A stretch of DNA of 64,000 nt from assembly GCF_932526225.1 (NCBI RefSeq), contig NC_064040.1, forward strand, positions 4,399,681 to 4,463,680. Reading direction: 5' to 3'. The stretch's first letter is position 1. The number at the start of each line of letters is the position of its first letter. This stretch comes from Nematostella vectensis. Its lineage: Eukaryota; Cnidaria; Anthozoa; Actiniaria; Edwardsiidae. Position numbers and translations under genes: made by a program. The notes beneath the pieces are model-generated. The model searched no databases. It had not been told where the DNA came from and saw nothing but the letters and a program-made list of their open reading frames with translations. Positions 62,876 to 64,000 of the stretch are shown in pieces.

Positions 62876-63873
62876 TCAAAGGGAATTCAGTTTCCTTTGA
62901 CTTGTCCGACGTGGCAATCTTTGACGTGTTTTGAGGTTTGCCTGTTCTAAGGACCTATCCCTTTGACGTCTAAGGTTGTATGCAGGGCGTGATTGTTGTT
63001 TCTTTTTATTGCTGGTAGTATGGACAGAGTGGTTTCTTCTTTTCCTTGGTGTTCTTGTGTTACTTTCGGAAAACGTACACTCCCTAAGGAAACCAATAGT
63101 AACAACATTAAGACTAAAATGAGAAGATAAGAGCAATAGATAAATCCTCAGAGGGTTTAATCCCTTAAAAATAAACTTTCATGTCAATTGGCTGCCAGAG
63201 AGACAGTCCTTTTTAAAGAATATCTTATTGTCTAAAGGAGCCCAGTGTTTGGGTGTGATTCTGATAAAGCTGACAGAAATCTTTGAAACCTTTGTTATGG
63301 TCCTGACAGGATTTTTGCTCCCTGAACATTGTAGAAAAAAAAACACAGAGAGAGAAAGTCAGAGAGAGCAGCTTTTTCACACTAGGGAGACCACTAAGGG
63401 ACCAGGGATATCACAAACGCGAAACTCAATTTAAGTATACACATATTTTTTACTTTAACTGTGGCACTTTAAATTTGCACGAAAATATATAAATGCACTC
63501 ACTTTGAATGGGTGTCTAGCTCCCATTCCCACATCTCAGCCCCACAGCCAGCATTCAAGCATTTCCTTACTCCAAGTTGAACCTGAATAGCAATATTATC
63601 CTCTGGAATACTCGGTCTAAAGCACGGGAACGCATCCATTGTTTGACAAGTCGGACATTTTTCCAAACCTTCTCGTCTCTCACCGTTCGAGTCATAAAGA
63701 CATGCTTCACAAAGTCTGTGCTGGCAACTCCCGTAAACCATTCGCAGTCTAGGTGACCAACATATCAAACAGTTAAACCTTTGCTCAAAAGAACAACATC
63801 TAGTAGGAGAAAGCAGTACATTTGGTGATTTTGTAGCATGTGCTTTTTTACGACCGTCCGCCATTTTTTGCAT
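62876..63873 (-). CDS. RING-finger (C3HC4) protein with basic C-terminal tail, 2 exons
   Basis: Exons in transcript order 63873-63503 and 63083-62876, GT-AG, frame kept, 192 residues. The ATG at 63873 was used; a second ATG three codons on is equally possible. The RING finger is CLIC-x11-C-x-H-x2-C-x2-C-x14-CPTC (about residues 35-76), a regular C3HC4 pattern expected to bind two zinc ions and an E2 enzyme. A further Cys/His cluster, CLNAGCGAEMWEWELDTHSK (about 105-124), runs across the splice site and looks like the start of a TRAF-type zinc finger that is cut short. The second exon codes for a Lys/Arg-rich tail (TPRKRRNHS, SNKKKQQSR, NLRRQRDR) that could be a nuclear localisation signal. 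An E3 ubiquitin ligase role is inferred. I do not recognise a named orthologue. Confidence 0.8.
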
Positions 63874-64000
63874 TTATTGTTACACATATTCCCGCGTCTC
63901 GCTTTATGATAATCGTTACCTCAATTCTGATTGGCTAGACACAAACAAATGCGCTCCTGATTGGCTACCTCCTTGGTGATAGACAAAACAGATCGAAAAA

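Overview
The window is animal nuclear DNA. Genes are split by GT-AG introns, intergenic DNA is full of degraded transposons, and introns are packed with mini- and microsatellites. The protein set (HEATR5, BPNT1, a Ty3/gypsy element, a CR1-like LINE) and the short-intron, repeat-rich style suggest an early-branching metazoan, most likely an anthozoan cnidarian such as a sea anemone. That assignment is inference; no species marker was checked. The supplied reading frames often begin at TTG or GTG, so starts were moved to the first in-frame ATG wherever a host gene is called.

Layout. 622-16602 (+) holds the last 12 exons of a HEATR5A/B gene (vesicle traffic, AP-1 partner); its 5' end lies outside the window. 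A small intronless gene for a secreted-type single-pass membrane protein with two PPxY motifs sits inside its largest intron (9546-10355). Convergent to it, 17490-23885 (-) is a complete 7-exon acyl-CoA synthetase/4CL-like gene with a mitochondrial-type leader. About 0.7 kb away and divergent, 24579-25601 (+) encodes a SOCS box followed by a pseudokinase domain, the most unusual protein seen here. 27797-32780 is a decayed Ty3/gypsy retroelement on the minus strand, itself interrupted by an inverted pentanucleotide microsatellite and by a short inverted-repeat element in its 5' LTR. 33144-40815 and 50027-53333 (+) are tandem copies of a 6-exon isoaspartyl peptidase/L-asparaginase (ASRGL1-like) gene. 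Copy 1 is swollen by a LINE, a second gypsy fragment and several MITE-like insertions; copy 2 is compact. 55647-60695 (+) is BPNT1 (3'(2'),5'-bisphosphate nucleotidase). 62876-63873 (-) is a complete two-exon RING-finger protein gene.

The genes do not form a pathway; they are ordinary neighbours. What stands out structurally is (1) the SOCS-box/pseudokinase protein; (2) repeated copying of exon-end plus splice-donor sequence into the following intron, at three HEATR5 introns and one BPNT1 intron, plus one acceptor-side case; (3) at least five minisatellites in 17 kb, one of them (5041-6474) with no stop codon in any of six frames; (4) perfect palindromes and hairpins at 35181-35228, 44210-44291 and 30115-30364; and (5) the contrast between the two asparaginase copies, with near-identical 3' exons but diverged first exons and unequal transposon load.
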